Source of the DNA: Hemicordylus capensis
Taxonomy: Eukaryota > Chordata > Lepidosauria > Squamata > Cordylidae
Reading direction: 5' to 3'
NCBI RefSeq assembly: GCF_027244095.1
Contig: NC_069657.1
Location: 146,874,857 to 146,938,856 of the forward strand
Length of the DNA: 64,000 nucleotides
Shown: positions 55,955 through 64,000 of the stretch, in pieces
How the letters are laid out: the number at the start of each line of letters is the position of its first letter
How positions within the stretch are numbered: position 1 is the stretch's first letter
Made by a program: the position numbers and the translations under genes
The notes under the pieces: generated by a model
Told to the model about the DNA's origin: nothing
The model's input: the letters and a program-made list of their open reading frames with translations, nothing else
Database searches by the model: none

Positions 55955-58900
55955 AATATGTGTGCTCTGATGAAGGTGTGCTCTGATGAAGGTGAGAGCT
56001 ATGCCAGAGGTCCAATCATACTGGACAGGTCTCACCAGAGGAGCCAGACAAAGAGTGCCTCTCCCATCAACAATATGGTGAGACGTAACTTTAATAAATC
56101 TATACCGGATCGGTCGTCGCCTGGGTCAACAAGGACCGTGCCAGGTGCTATGGTCCCTGGACATCTGGTGGCAAGTGGGCTACAGGACTCAGGATCTTCA
56201 GTTGAGCAACCAGGGCTGGAGACAGCAAAGCTACTGGAAGAAATGTCGCTTAACCGAAAAAAATATACAAAAAATGCCAACAAGGAAATAATGATCTGCT
56301 GTTACAAGTCTAGTCCAACTAGAAGAGGTTATTTAAAAAGAATGTACCAAATTTGGAAAGAGAAGCATCCAGATACAGAAATAACAGAACAAAGGCTAGC
56401 AGACCAGAGAAGATTCATAATAAGAAATAAAGTATTCACAGGAGTTGAGCTGGAAGAACTGCAAAGAGCAACACAGGCTCAAGATATGGAAGAAGAATTA
56501 CCACTAACTGAAGCAGTTGCTCAGGCGCAGGTGGAGGAGGTGTTGGAAATAGAGGATACCACCATTGCTGAACTGTTTCAAAATCAAAACCAGGCAACCT
56601 CCCCTTTGCCTTCACCTCAAAAACCCAAATGCCGTTTAACAGAAAAGCAACAAGAACTAAAGCAAAAAATAACTGAGCACATGAACCAAACAACCACCAG
56701 GGTTCGACTTCAAGCTCTAAAAACAGTTGTCAAAAACCAACTTGCTCATGCAATAAAAGATGTCAATGCTGCACTTGCAGAAATAACAACCAATAATTTG
56801 CAAGAAACAAACCAACTAATGTACAGTGCAGCAACAATAACAACACAAGAGCTCAGATATAAGATCAGTGGACCTGTAAAAAAAGAAAGCAGTACATCAC
56901 CTAAATGGAAGATTCGATTAGAAAATAAAATCTCCAGGCTTAGATCAGATGCTAGTAAATTGAAAGATATGAAAGACAAGAAGCTGAAGAATGAAAACAC
57001 CAAACAGTATCTGATCCAAAAATACCACCTAGATTCAAGGAAAATTAGAGAAGTCCTGGAAATAATAAAGCAGCAAATAACAGCAGTGTCAAAGAAGATT
57101 AGCAGATATGAAGCCAGAATTACACAACACAGGCAGAATCTCCAATTCCAGTCGAATCAGAGACGTTTCTACCAAAGCATAGAAGGAGAAACTGCAAGAA
57201 ACGTAGAAACACCAAATAAAGAAGAAACAGTGCAATTCTGGCAGAAATTATGGGACAATCCAATAGGTTATAATAAAAAAGCAGGCTGGATGAAAGAGGT
57301 CAAAAAATGTAACCAACAAATGCAAGATCTAATAATAACACCAGAATTAATAAGTGAAAGAGCAAAGAAAATTAAAAATTGGACTGCGCCAGGCGACGAT
57401 GAACTGCATGGCTTCTGGCTTAAACACCTAACAAGCCTTCATAAACAACTATCAAAACAGTTCAATCACATTTTGCAAGGCGGTGATATTGAACAATGGC
57501 TAACAACTGGGAAAACTCATCTCATTATGAAAGACCCAGCAAAAGGTGCAGTTCCAAGTAATTATAGACCGATAACCTGCCTGCCAACCATGTTCAAATT
57601 ATTAACTGGAATAATAGCAGATGAAGTGATGCAACACTTATTAACTAACAAACAGCTTCCAGTTGAACAGAAAGGAAATTGCCCGAACACCAGAGGCACA
57701 AAAGACCAGCTGCTGATTGACAAAATGATTTTAGAAAACTGCAAGAGAAGAAAAACCAATCTAAGTGTTGCATGGATTGACTACAAGAAAGCCTTTGATT
57801 CATTGCCTCACACATGGATACTAAAATGTTTAGAAACAACTGGTGTCAGCAAAAACATTCAGATATTTATTTTAAAAGCAACGAGCATGTGGAGTACACA
57901 GTTAATGGCGAGGCACTTGGACAGGTTAGCATTAGAAGAGGCATTTTCCAAGGGGACTCACTATCCCCTCTATTGTTTGTAATTGCCATGACCCCACTTT
58001 CACAAATACTAAACAAAACAAGCCTTGGATACCAAACATCTAAAACATCCAGTAAAATCAACCACCTGCTGTACATGGACGATCTGAAGTTGTATGGAAA
58101 GTCCCAGTCAGAAATCGAATCACTGCTAAACACTGTCCGTATATTCTGTAGCGATATAGCAATGGAGTTTGGACTAGACAAGTGTGCTGCATTAATAATA
58201 AACAGAGGGAAAACAACAAAAACAGAAGGAATACAAATGCCCAATGGAAGCAACATCAAGAACCTGGAAGAGAAAGAACCTTACAAATACTTGGGCATTC
58301 TCCAGGCTGATAACATCGCACACACTGAAGTTAAAAGAAAAATTGGAAGTGAATACATCAGGAGAGTCAGAAAAATCCTCAAGTCCAAACTCAATGGCGG
58401 GAACATCATACAAGCCATAAACACCTGGGCTATACCTGTTATTAGACACACTGCAGGAATAATAGACTGGACCCAGGCAGAGCTAGAGACGCTAGATCGT
58501 AAGACCAGGAAAATCATGACCATCAATCATGCTCTGCACCCCTGCAGTGATGTTGATAGGCTCTACCTCCCTCGCAGCTCAGGTGGAAGAGGAATGCTAC
58601 AAGTCCATCAAACAGTAGAGGAGGAGAAAAGAGGCCTTGAAGAATATATAAGGGACAGTGAAGAAGATGCACTTCAAATGGTCAAGAACGTGAAACTATT
58701 CAACACCAATGAAAGTAAGCAGGCCTACAAGAAAGAACAAGTCAAGAACCGAGCAGAAAAATGGAGAAATAAGCCCCTGCATGGTCAATATTTACACAAT
58801 ATAAGTGGAAAATCAGACATCACCAAGACCTGGCAATGGCTTAAGAATGGCAACTTGAAGAAAGAAACAGAGGGTTTAATACTGGCTGCACAAGAACAGG

Positions 58901-59620
58901 CACTAAGAACAAATGCAATAAGAGCAAAAGTTGAAAAATCCACAACAAACAGCAAGTGCCGCCTTTGTAAAGAAGCAGATGAAACAGTGGACCACCTGAT
59001 CAGCTGTTGTAAGAAGATTGCACAGACTGACTACAAACAAAGGCATGACAAGGTAGCAGGGATGATACACTGGAACAGCTGCAAAAAATACAAGCTACCT
59101 GTAGCCAAGAATTGGTGGGACCATAAAATTGAAAAAGTTGAAGAAAATGAAGATGTAAAAATATTATGGGACTTCCGACTACAAACAGACAAACATCTGC
59201 CACACAATACACCAGATATCACTGTAGTCGAGAAGAAAGAAAAACAAGTGAAAATAATTGACATAGCAATACCAGGGGATAGCAGAATAGAAGAAAAAGA
59301 AATAGAAAAAATCACCAAATACAAAGATCTACAAATTGAAATTGAAAGGCTGTGGCAGAAAAAGACCAAAATAATCCCAGTGGTAATTGGCGCCCTGGGT
59401 GCAGTTCCAAAAGACCTTGAAGAGCACCTCAACACCTTAGGGGCCACAGAAATCACCATCAGCCAATTACAAAAAGCAGCTTTACTGGGAACAGCCTATA
59501 TTCTGAGACGATATCTATAACCATTGACAATAAAATTCTGGCATCCCAGGTCCTTGGGAAGGACTCGATGTCTGGATAAAACAAACCAGTCAATAACACC
59601 TGTCTGACTGTGTAAACAAG

Positions 59621-59668
<48 letters not shown>

Positions 59669-60514
59669 CTGTCTTGGTGACATCATGGGTGTTAGCTAAC
59701 CAGCTTATGTTGCAGACTTTCAGAACCAGGTTGTCAGAGCTTGTTACAGGAGAGAAAAATGTTTGTTTGTTCTGAACATGGTAAAAGCACTTGCAAATCA
59801 GTCCCATTGCTCTAAAAATGTTAAGCTTCTCTTTACCCTATACTGAGTAGCAAGAGCTAGAGAAGTTGCTGATGGTCTTTCATTCAATTTTACACCTGAT
59901 TTACATTATTTGTCATTAAGTAATATTTTATGGCAATTAAATGCATTATATTAAAATATGTTCCTTTTCAAAAGTCTGAGTCTGCCATCAAAGTCTATTA
60001 CTGACTACATTTAAGCTTGATAGCTGCACAGCCCTCAGGAATATATTTTCCTGATGCACAGTGGGCTTCAGAGGGAAGGGGAGATCAGTGAAGATCACTC
60101 ATTCCCCCACTTGCACAACAGTGCCGCAGTAGTCTGGAACTCAACATGTGCATCTACCCAGGGCTAGTCTGAATGTCTATTTCCTTGTTTATCTGCTGCC
60201 AATATTCAGTGTTCTTTCATCATGGTTGTTTTACTGTTTGTGAATAGAAAACTGAATAATGGATTTTTTAGGATTGGTATGCATGCCTGGTTTAAGGATT
60301 GGTATGCATGCCTGGTTTAAAATCTGCAATGTTATGCTGACTACCATACCTCTTTTTCTGCAGCAACTAATGGTACCTGTTTTTCTGGTTCCCGAGTTGG
60401 AGGATCAGAAGAGCCTATTAAGCCACCTGCAGTCAGTTTAAAAGATTCGGAAGACCCCATACTGTTGTTTGAATCACGCTTTGAAAGTGGGAACCTCCAG
60501 AAAGCTGTCAGGGT
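45730..60514 (+). CDS. AGBL2: Cytosolic carboxypeptidase 2 (AGBL2), 5' part of gene
   Basis: AGBL2/CCP2 is a cytosolic M14-family metallocarboxypeptidase acting on tubulin tails, associated with centrioles and cilia. Exons seen: 45730-45783 (ATG at 45751), 50392-50455, 51276-51407, 51544-51732, 54623-54730, 60364-60514. All junctions are GT-AG and phases agree. The 677 coding nt give residues 1-225 and continue off the window. Diagnostic blocks: RFMYQHLQYYGYFK (human FMYRHLQYYGYFK), PLWPIECEVIQDQIHHI, GTVVYQ, LLFESRFESGNLQKAVRV. These form the N-terminal domain before the catalytic zinc site, which is not in the window. It lies downstream of FNBP4 on the same strand, as in human. Introns 1 and 5 are swollen by transposons. 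Confidence 0.95.
45878..46145 (+). mobile_element. Helitron A (non-autonomous)
   Basis: The 5' side, TTAATTCTCTTGGGTGTGCC then GTCCCAGCAGCCCAGC and GATTGGCTGGGC, is homologous to the 5' side of Helitron B. The 3' end is GGGTCAGCTAG followed by T, the CTAG-T ending typical of Helitrons and shared with B and C. The left border is uncertain by about 15 bp. GC-rich with no protein. The usual terminal hairpin is weak here. Confidence 0.6.
47541..47915 (-). mobile_element. LINE 3' fragment with zinc-finger C terminus, antisense
   Basis: The - strand encodes YLQRSYLEDLQAHRVSRVCP, CGSGHIETTAHVLLYCDYY and VVYTVAKFCYIICQ, then an AT-rich tail with TTGA repeats. It is the CCHC-like C terminus of a non-LTR ORF2; the clade is not settled. 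TTCAGCTGATAT precedes it (47529-47540) and TTCAGCTG follows, consistent with a 12-bp target duplication whose right copy was later split. Confidence 0.75.
47924..49062. mobile_element. Giant hAT foldback element
   Basis: The exact 8-bp duplication TTCAGCTG is at 47916-47923 and 49063-49070. Ends are TAGCAGTGTGCCCGAAC and, inverted, TAGTGATGTGCACGG. Two long arms (about 48005-48360 and 48700-49005) are near-perfect inverted copies and carry ACTGGATAAAAAACGAGAGG and GCCCTCCCGCCTCCTTGCCC. The centre (48363-48697) is an array of alternating inverted units. It is non-coding; the open frames in the arms are mirror images. Same family as 11382-11834. Confidence 0.92.
48363..48697. repeat. Alternating inverted-repeat array (fractal palindrome)
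   Basis: A 17-bp unit, GGAGGCCCGGTCTACCC, or a close variant occurs about 13 times: seven forward and six reversed, in the order F R R F F R R F F R F F R. They are separated by short spacers GATCGCTGA, AGCGATC and GGCCCTTTCCCGCC, or their complements. Each neighbouring pair can form its own hairpin within the larger palindrome. Confidence 0.95.
49509..49750. other. AGBL2 intron 1, between Helitron B and the L1
   Basis: AT-rich intron DNA, nothing recognised. Confidence 0.5.
49768..50189 (-). mobile_element. L1 LINE 3' end, antisense, 5'-truncated
   Basis: The exact 17-bp duplication GTTTATATAGAATTATT is at 49751-49767 and 50190-50206. A T-run at the left is the poly(A) tail on the - strand. 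The - strand encodes DWILKVLELAEMAKLTALLR then KKDWDPLLVYLKTHY, matching the C terminus of vertebrate L1 ORF2. The perfect duplication implies a recent insertion. Confidence 0.92.
50392..50455 (+). CDS. AGBL2: AGBL2 exon (residues 12-32)
   Basis: Encodes LPEEPYERFMYQHLQYYGYF and K, the signature of the AGBL2 N terminus. Acceptor CTTCTACAG, donor GTGAGG, phase 0 to 1. Confidence 0.95.
50456..51275. other. AGBL2 intron 2, nothing recognised
   Basis: AT-rich intron with no repeat or gene call. Confidence 0.5.
51276..51407 (+). CDS. AGBL2: AGBL2 exon (residues 33-76)
   Basis: A polar, poorly conserved segment (DEEKTIQNPMLPLEDLEE onward). Splice sites TTCTTAG and GTAAGC with matching phase 1 at both ends support it. 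Confidence 0.85.
51544..51732 (+). CDS. AGBL2: AGBL2 exon (residues 77-139)
   Basis: Encodes KSKQLTLDHPEDPGVLRLRE and APLWPIECEVIQDQIHHI; human has PRWPIECEVIKENIHHI. Donor GTAATT, phase 1. Confidence 0.95.
51920..51951. repeat. (CT)n(AT)n simple repeat
   Basis: A CA/CT-rich run passes into TATATATATAT immediately before Helitron C. Confidence 0.8.
51944..52438 (+). mobile_element. Helitron C (non-autonomous)
   Basis: The 3' end has the hairpin GGCACAGA-TGC-TCTGTGCC at 52409-52427, then AGGTCAGCTAG and T, matching Helitron B. The left end follows a (CT)n(AT)n run at 51920-51951 and begins around ATCCTAGGCATACATG. The G-rich body encodes no protein. It sits in the intron between the AGBL2 exons at 51544 and 54623. 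Confidence 0.75.
52735..53400 (-). mobile_element. Old CR1 LINE, antisense, split by a MITE
   Basis: On the + strand it reads the antisense CR1 pattern common in amniotes: ATAGAGCTAGAAGAGGTCTC, GGAGAGCCCACCTAG, AGTCTTCTCTTCTCCAGATT, AACATACCCAG, then after an insertion TTCCTTCAACCTTTCCTCAT and AAGTGTGGTGCCCAGAATG. Strongly diverged. Confidence 0.7.
53104..53249. mobile_element. Probable MITE inside CR1
   Basis: Ends TAAGGGCATAGCAAGGG and, inverted, CAGGGGTGTAGCTACCA are partly complementary and interrupt the CR1 at CCCAG(TT)CCTTCAACC. The target duplication is unclear, so the superfamily is open. Confidence 0.5.
53474..53527. repeat. Alternating purine-pyrimidine tract with self-complementary arms
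   Basis: (GT)n passes through GCATGCGCGCGTGCGCGTAC into (AC)n without breaking purine-pyrimidine alternation over 54 bp. The arms are mutually complementary. The sequence could adopt Z-DNA or a cruciform. Confidence 0.9.
53850..54480 (-). mobile_element. Degenerate CR1-like LINE, antisense
   Basis: Stretches such as AAATTTCATCATCCTGCTCC, AAAATGTTCATAAACAAGTC and AAGATACTGATCCCTCAGA follow the antisense amniote CR1 ORF pattern. Low conservation, borders approximate. Confidence 0.45.
54623..54730 (+). CDS. AGBL2: AGBL2 exon (residues 140-175)
   Basis: Encodes WVPPGPEPFYQPTGNEISPE and GDERGTVVYQ, matching human WAPPQPEYFYQPKGNE and GEKKGTVVYQ. Donor GTATTT, phase 1. Confidence 0.95.
54731..55189. 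other. AGBL2 intron 5, 5' end, nothing recognised
   Basis: An open stretch near 54960-55147 after a T-rich tract looks exon-like but matches no AGBL2 sequence. Confidence 0.45.
55190..55400 (-). mobile_element. Old CR1 LINE fragment, antisense
   Basis: Reads AAGTGAGGTCTGACTAGCAT, ATAGAGGAACTGTTACTTCT, AATGCAGCCCATTAGC and GCTGCATCACACTGCTGGCT, the antisense of a common amniote CR1 segment. Confidence 0.65.
55401..55915. other. AGBL2 intron 5, upstream of the R4 LINE, nothing recognised
   Basis: AT-rich intron DNA with no repeat call. Confidence 0.5.
55917..55955. repeat. (TGA)n microsatellite at the 5' border of the R4 LINE
   Basis: About 12 copies of TGA on the + strand directly before the LINE. 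Its reverse complement, (ATC)n, borders the other side at 59623-59667. Confidence 0.95.
55956..59622 (+). mobile_element. R4/Dong-type LINE, nearly full length
   Basis: A single ORF of restriction-like-endonuclease LINEs, open at 55957-57982 and 57814-59520 in two frames, so one frameshift near 57895-57945 is the main lesion. N-terminal part: RRGYLKRMYQIWKEKHPDTE and TEQRLADQRRFIIRNKVFTG. RT: IKNWTAPGDDELHGFWLKHL, SNYRPITCLPTMFKLLTGII, AWIDYKKAFDSLPHTWILKC, FQGDSLSPLLF and LLYMDDLKLYG (YMDD at 58072-58083). A C-terminal knuckle CRLCKEADETVDHLISCC at about 58955-59010 follows. The restriction-like endonuclease core (HNTPDITV and VKIIDIAIPGD) is at about 59200-59280. This domain order separates it from CR1/L2/BovB, which use an APE endonuclease. 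It lies sense in AGBL2 intron 5. Confidence 0.88.
59623..59667. repeat. (ATC)n microsatellite at the 3' border of the R4 LINE
   Basis: Fifteen copies of ATC follow the 3' UTR (AAACAAGAA). The repeat is the complement of the 5' one, not a continuation of it. Confidence 0.95.
59668..60363. other. AGBL2 intron 5, 3' end
   Basis: No gene. A perfect 25-bp tandem duplication lies at 60270-60294 and 60295-60319, 44 bp before the exon at 60364. Confidence 0.6.
60270..60319. repeat. 25-bp tandem duplication before an AGBL2 exon
   Basis: Two identical 25-bp units (starting AGGATTGGTATGCATGCC) lie where a branch point and polypyrimidine tract would be expected upstream of the 60364 exon. Confidence 0.95.
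60364..60514 (+). CDS. AGBL2: AGBL2 exon (residues 176-225)
   Basis: Encodes SGSRVGGSEEPIKPPAVSL and LLFESRFESGNLQKAVRV; human has SSRVGGKRGIVKELAVTLQG and the same final block. Phase 2 exit at GTGAGT. The next exon (DTYEYELTL in human) is not in the window. Confidence 0.96.
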
Positions 60515-61386
60515 GTGAGTAAGAGAAGCTGAATATCATATGGGGCAAAAAACTATCTGGCATCAAGAGGTGGAAACCATTTTAGACTGGGATGATTAGC
60601 TGACAGCTTTTGCAGGCTTTTACTATGCTCTTGCATTGGCATCACCAATTTATGTCTGTTTTTAAGAACCAGAGTGTTTGTGACAAATGCCAGTTTTTAA
60701 ATTGCAACTTATTTTATTTTATTTAGCACACTTTATACCGACCCAAACTTGCATGCCATAGTAGTTTATGTAAAAGTTAAAACAATAGCTTATCCATCTA
60801 ATGCAATCTTTCACAAGTTAAGCAGCCTTTGATATTATAATAGTTTCCTGAATGTTTTGGCCTGTTTGTGTCTAATTGGGTATATAATAAATTACAAATA
60901 CATTCTATTCGTACAGTTTTGTGAACTCACAACAAATATGGAAAACTTGACCAATGATCTTAGAAAACACAAAAGGAATCTTGTGGCACATTGTAGCATA
61001 AGCTTTCTATTAGTCTTTAAAGTATAACAGGTACTCCTCTGAAATGTGCATAACCTCATGGGCAAATTTGGCATTTTCAGTATTGCTGAGATGTATTTGC
61101 TAAAGTAACTGAGCACTTCACAAATGTCTGCTTAAGGTTTGAGGGACCCTCATGGACATAGTTTTGGGAGGCACAGGCAGATGCAGAGGGAATAGTGTAT
61201 AATTGCTGAATAATGCAATTATTCAGTGCTTAATGGTCCCTGTTTGGAATAATAGGAAATGCAAATCCTTGGGCAATTCCTTGATAGAACCTTGTTCTGG
61301 AGAATTTTGCAGCTTGCCTGCTCTCTTTGCCCACCCTGTTCTAGCAAATCCATTGGAGTAGTGAGTCACTGACTGACATGATATAG
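60515..61386. other. AGBL2 intron after the 60364 exon
   Basis: AT-rich intron. A stretch near 60705-60785 (TTTATTTAGCACACTTTATACC) may be a worn LINE tail. Nothing else recognised. Confidence 0.45.
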
Positions 61387-61580
61387 ATCTGGATCGTGAT
61401 CCGTTGAACCCATAAGTAAATGGGGTTCTGCGCCTGCGCAGGCACCTCTCGGGTCGACTAGGTAGCTCCTCGCGACGCCCAACCACCCACCTGCACGTGC
61501 TACTGCATGCTAGCTATATAGAGCGGCTGGGCGTCTTCCGTTAGTTTCTGTTTGACGACATCTGCTTGGCTGCAACGTGG
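61387..61580 (+). mobile_element. DIRS-type left terminal repeat, isolated
   Basis: Starts ATCTGGATCGTGATCCG and runs through GGTTCTGCGCCTGCGCAGGC and TCCTCGCGACGCCCAACC; it matches the left end of the DIRS element at 61957. Only the terminal part is present. Fossil remnant. Confidence 0.8.
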
Positions 61581-61956
61581 TCATCGCAGCAGCCCTATCC
61601 ATCCCCAGCACAGCATCCCTCCAGTGGCTGTTGCTGGTGTCTATCTTTGTTGGAAGTGAAGGACTTTGCACTGTCTCTTAAAGACAATGGAAGACAGACT
61701 AGTGAGTCAGAGGGCTAGAGGGTCAAGACATTGGTCATCCCTTCTCTACTGCTCTGACACTATCCCTCTGGAATATAGATTGCTACTCTTAGGGACACTT
61801 CCTTTCTTCCAGCCACTTCCTTCCTCTCTTTCTTTTCTCTTCCTGTTCCTTCTACCTTGCAACATGCAAGCTCCTCTTCCCTGCACCATGTGTGCAGAGA
61901 TGCAGAATCCATCTGCATCCAGCTAGCTAGATAGTTTAGAGATAATAACTCCTTAC
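61581..61956. other. Spacer between two DIRS ends, with an L2-tailed SINE piece
   Basis: 61592-61642 (CCATCCCCAGCACAGCATCC then CTCCAGTGGCTGTTGCTGGT) matches the middle of the family at 8401 and 29645. The rest (61643-61956) is not assigned. Confidence 0.5.
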
Positions 61957-64000
61957 ATCTGGATCGTGATCCGTTGAACCCATAAGGAAATGGGTTCTGC
62001 GCCTGCGCAGGCACCTCGCGGGCCGACTAAGTAGCTCCTCGCGACGCCCAACCGTCCTCTCGCGCTCTTAACGCCTGTTATACTGAACGGCTGGGCGTCC
62101 TCTAGTCAGTTTCTGTTTGACCGCCATAGCATTCAGACCTCGTTTGGGCTCCTCGGTAGCAGAAATTATTGTGAAGACTAGTTATTACCATGGATCATTT
62201 TGGGATTTTCTCTTGGATATTGGACCAGTTTAGTTGACGGATTTGCTTGCCTACCTGGTATTTGAACCTTAGGACTGTGTTTTTTGGAACTGAGACTGTG
62301 TAACGGACTAACTCTGTTGACAGATAGGCCGGATATTTTGGCTGATGGGACTTGGATTGTTTGACTGGAATCGCGGAGAGAATGGAGACTAAAACAACTT
62401 TTAAGCGCTGTATTAAATGCCGCGCAAAGTTACCATCTACCGATCACCATGATGCCTGCTTACTGTGCCTCGGTGAAGAGCACAACACGGCAGCATGTAA
62501 GATCTGTTGTGCTTTTTCAAAGCAGACAAGAACGAATAGAGCCTTGCGCCTTCGGTCTGCACTATATGATGAAGCACTTCGTCCCCCAACTCCTTGCCCT
62601 AGTGTACCGTTGACATCGAGGGGTGACCCATCGACATCGACACCGCCTTCAGGGTCGGGGAAACACGGATCTGTACACAAACAGTCTAAAACTATGTCTG
62701 CTGGCGAGACCTTCAAGAGACCACTGGAAGTCTCCTCGAAGGGAATGAAGCACAAGGACAAGAAGCACCGTCATGATGCTCAAAGGGGTAGTCAGAAGGA
62801 AAGGAGTTGGGGAACACCTTCTCCCTCCTCAGCACAGGGATCGGACGCAGATTGGAATGTGGAGGCTGGCGGGGCGAGCTCGGTGTCGGTGTCGACAGTC
62901 GCTCCAAAACGGCAGGAGTTTTCGATGTCGGAGCCCGCTGTACCCGCGCATTCATCGACATCGACAGAGCAACCTTTGGTGCAGGTGGAAAGACCTCCAA
63001 CTAAGAGACATCGATCCCTATCACCAGCGCCTGCCCCTCATCAATCACCCTCCACTCCACTGCGAGCGAGTAGGGTAGATTACCAACAGTCAGACCGAAG
63101 TGCGACTTCTGTGCTTAGAGATTTGCTGGATTCGGCATCGAGCACCGCCTCAGAGTCCACCTTCCAGGGGTTCTTGAGTGCTGGTCTAGACGAGGAACAG
63201 GAGGAGGGAGATCTCCCTATCCCCCCACCTAAGACGCCATCTATCTCCCCAAGGGGAGCAGCTGAAAACTTGCTGCATTCACCATTGGCAGTGGTGTCTC
63301 CGATAGCTGGCCCGTCTAATTATAACCAAGGTATTTGCCAAGCTGCAACCCAGCCAACCCATTCTTGTGGCTTTCGACATTCACTGCCTCATGATTATGG
63401 GGATTACTTGAGATGGAAGCTACAGCAGGTACCTGCCTCTTGGGAGCAAATACCACTACAACATCGTACCATTGGATATGGGGAACCTCCCTCAGGGAAC
63501 GCAGCAATACTTCTCCAACAACCCCAGATTGTTCATCCCCAGCAGCCTAGACTTCAAGTCTCCATCTCTTGTCAGATTCAAGCTCCGATACTGACACAGG
63601 AGAAACCAGGAGGGAAACGGAAGAGGAAATCTAGCCCGCCACCAAGCTCACCTCAGACGCGGGATTCATCTCCCACTCCAGTGCAGCAAGAGTATTCTGA
63701 TACGGGCGACTCTGACTCTGACCAGGCAAGCCGGCAGTCAGATCCTCCATCAGATGTTCCTCCACGCCTGTTTAGATCCCCTACAGAGGAACTAAAGGCA
63801 TACCACTCGTTAATAAGAGAAATAGCAGAAGCACTAGGTATGGACTTAAAACAACCTGAGACAGAGGTCTCTGATCCTGTGTATAATATGATGCTTCATT
63901 CTAAAGCATCACACCCTGTTTCGTTGCCAATAATCCTGGCAATTGCGAAGGCAGCTAAGTCAGCTTAGGATACCATACAATCTTCAAACCCGACATCTAA
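61957..64000 (+). mobile_element. DIRS-type retrotransposon, left part, runs off the window
   Basis: Left terminal repeat (about 61957-62120), leader, then a gag-like reading frame at 62352-63968. The frame starts with KTTFKRCIKCRAKLPSTD, HDACLLCLGEEHNTAACKIC, a zinc-knuckle-like segment shared with the element at 21175 (TTFKRCTECRGKLPSTD). The middle is Ser/Pro-rich and the end matches the other gag near DPVYNMM. The pol part lies beyond the window, so its state cannot be judged. The long open gag frame suggests a fairly young copy. Confidence 0.85.

Noticed and set aside
55960-55991. Hammerhead-ribozyme core (CTGATGA) at the R4 LINE 5' end
   Set aside because: The required GAAA box and stems around it were not found. 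The motif is also a by-product of the nearby TGA repeats.

Overview
The window is from a squamate reptile (lizard or snake) nuclear genome. The call rests on the repeats: tRNA-derived Sauria SINEs, BovB pieces, CR1 and L2-type LINEs, DIRS elements, many hAT elements and Helitrons. The host genes have vertebrate exon structure. The species cannot be named from this sequence.

Two host genes lie in tandem on the + strand. FNBP4 (formin-binding protein 4, a two-WW-domain spliceosome-associated protein) is complete. It runs from a CpG-rich promoter before 3792 through 17 coding exons to a stop at 32734-32736, with a poly(A) signal at 34034. The exons sum to 2862 nt, an unbroken 953-codon frame. 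Downstream is the 5' half of AGBL2 (cytosolic carboxypeptidase 2, a tubulin-modifying enzyme of cilia). It has a promoter near 44.7-45.5 kb and six coding exons between 45730 and 60514; the catalytic M14 domain lies beyond the right edge. The same order and relative orientation occur in human 11p11.2.

The rest is transposable-element sequence in introns and in the 11-kb intergenic gap. 1-3.3 kb: L2, SINE and BovB pieces. FNBP4 intron 6: an L2 LINE split by a hAT foldback element. Intron 13: a Sauria SINE, a DIRS element with inverted ends and internal complementary region (21.2-27.5 kb), and a hAT element. Introns 15-16: an L2-tailed SINE, a BovB piece and a 5S-rRNA-derived SINE. Gap: a Tigger fragment, a broken DIRS relic, and a 4.3-kb hAT with an exact 8-bp target duplication that carries CR1, SINE and L2. 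AGBL2 intron 1: a four-deep nest (Helitron > hAT > LINE > hAT foldback) whose core is an array of alternating inverted repeats. AGBL2 intron 5: a Helitron, old antisense CR1, and a nearly intact R4/Dong-type LINE flanked by mutually complementary triplet repeats. Right edge: the start of a third DIRS element.

I see no new host gene, operon-like system or CRISPR array. The least expected structures are the fractal palindrome at 48.36-48.70 kb, the nested transposons around it, the R4/Dong LINE, and an X-box-like site in the AGBL2 promoter.
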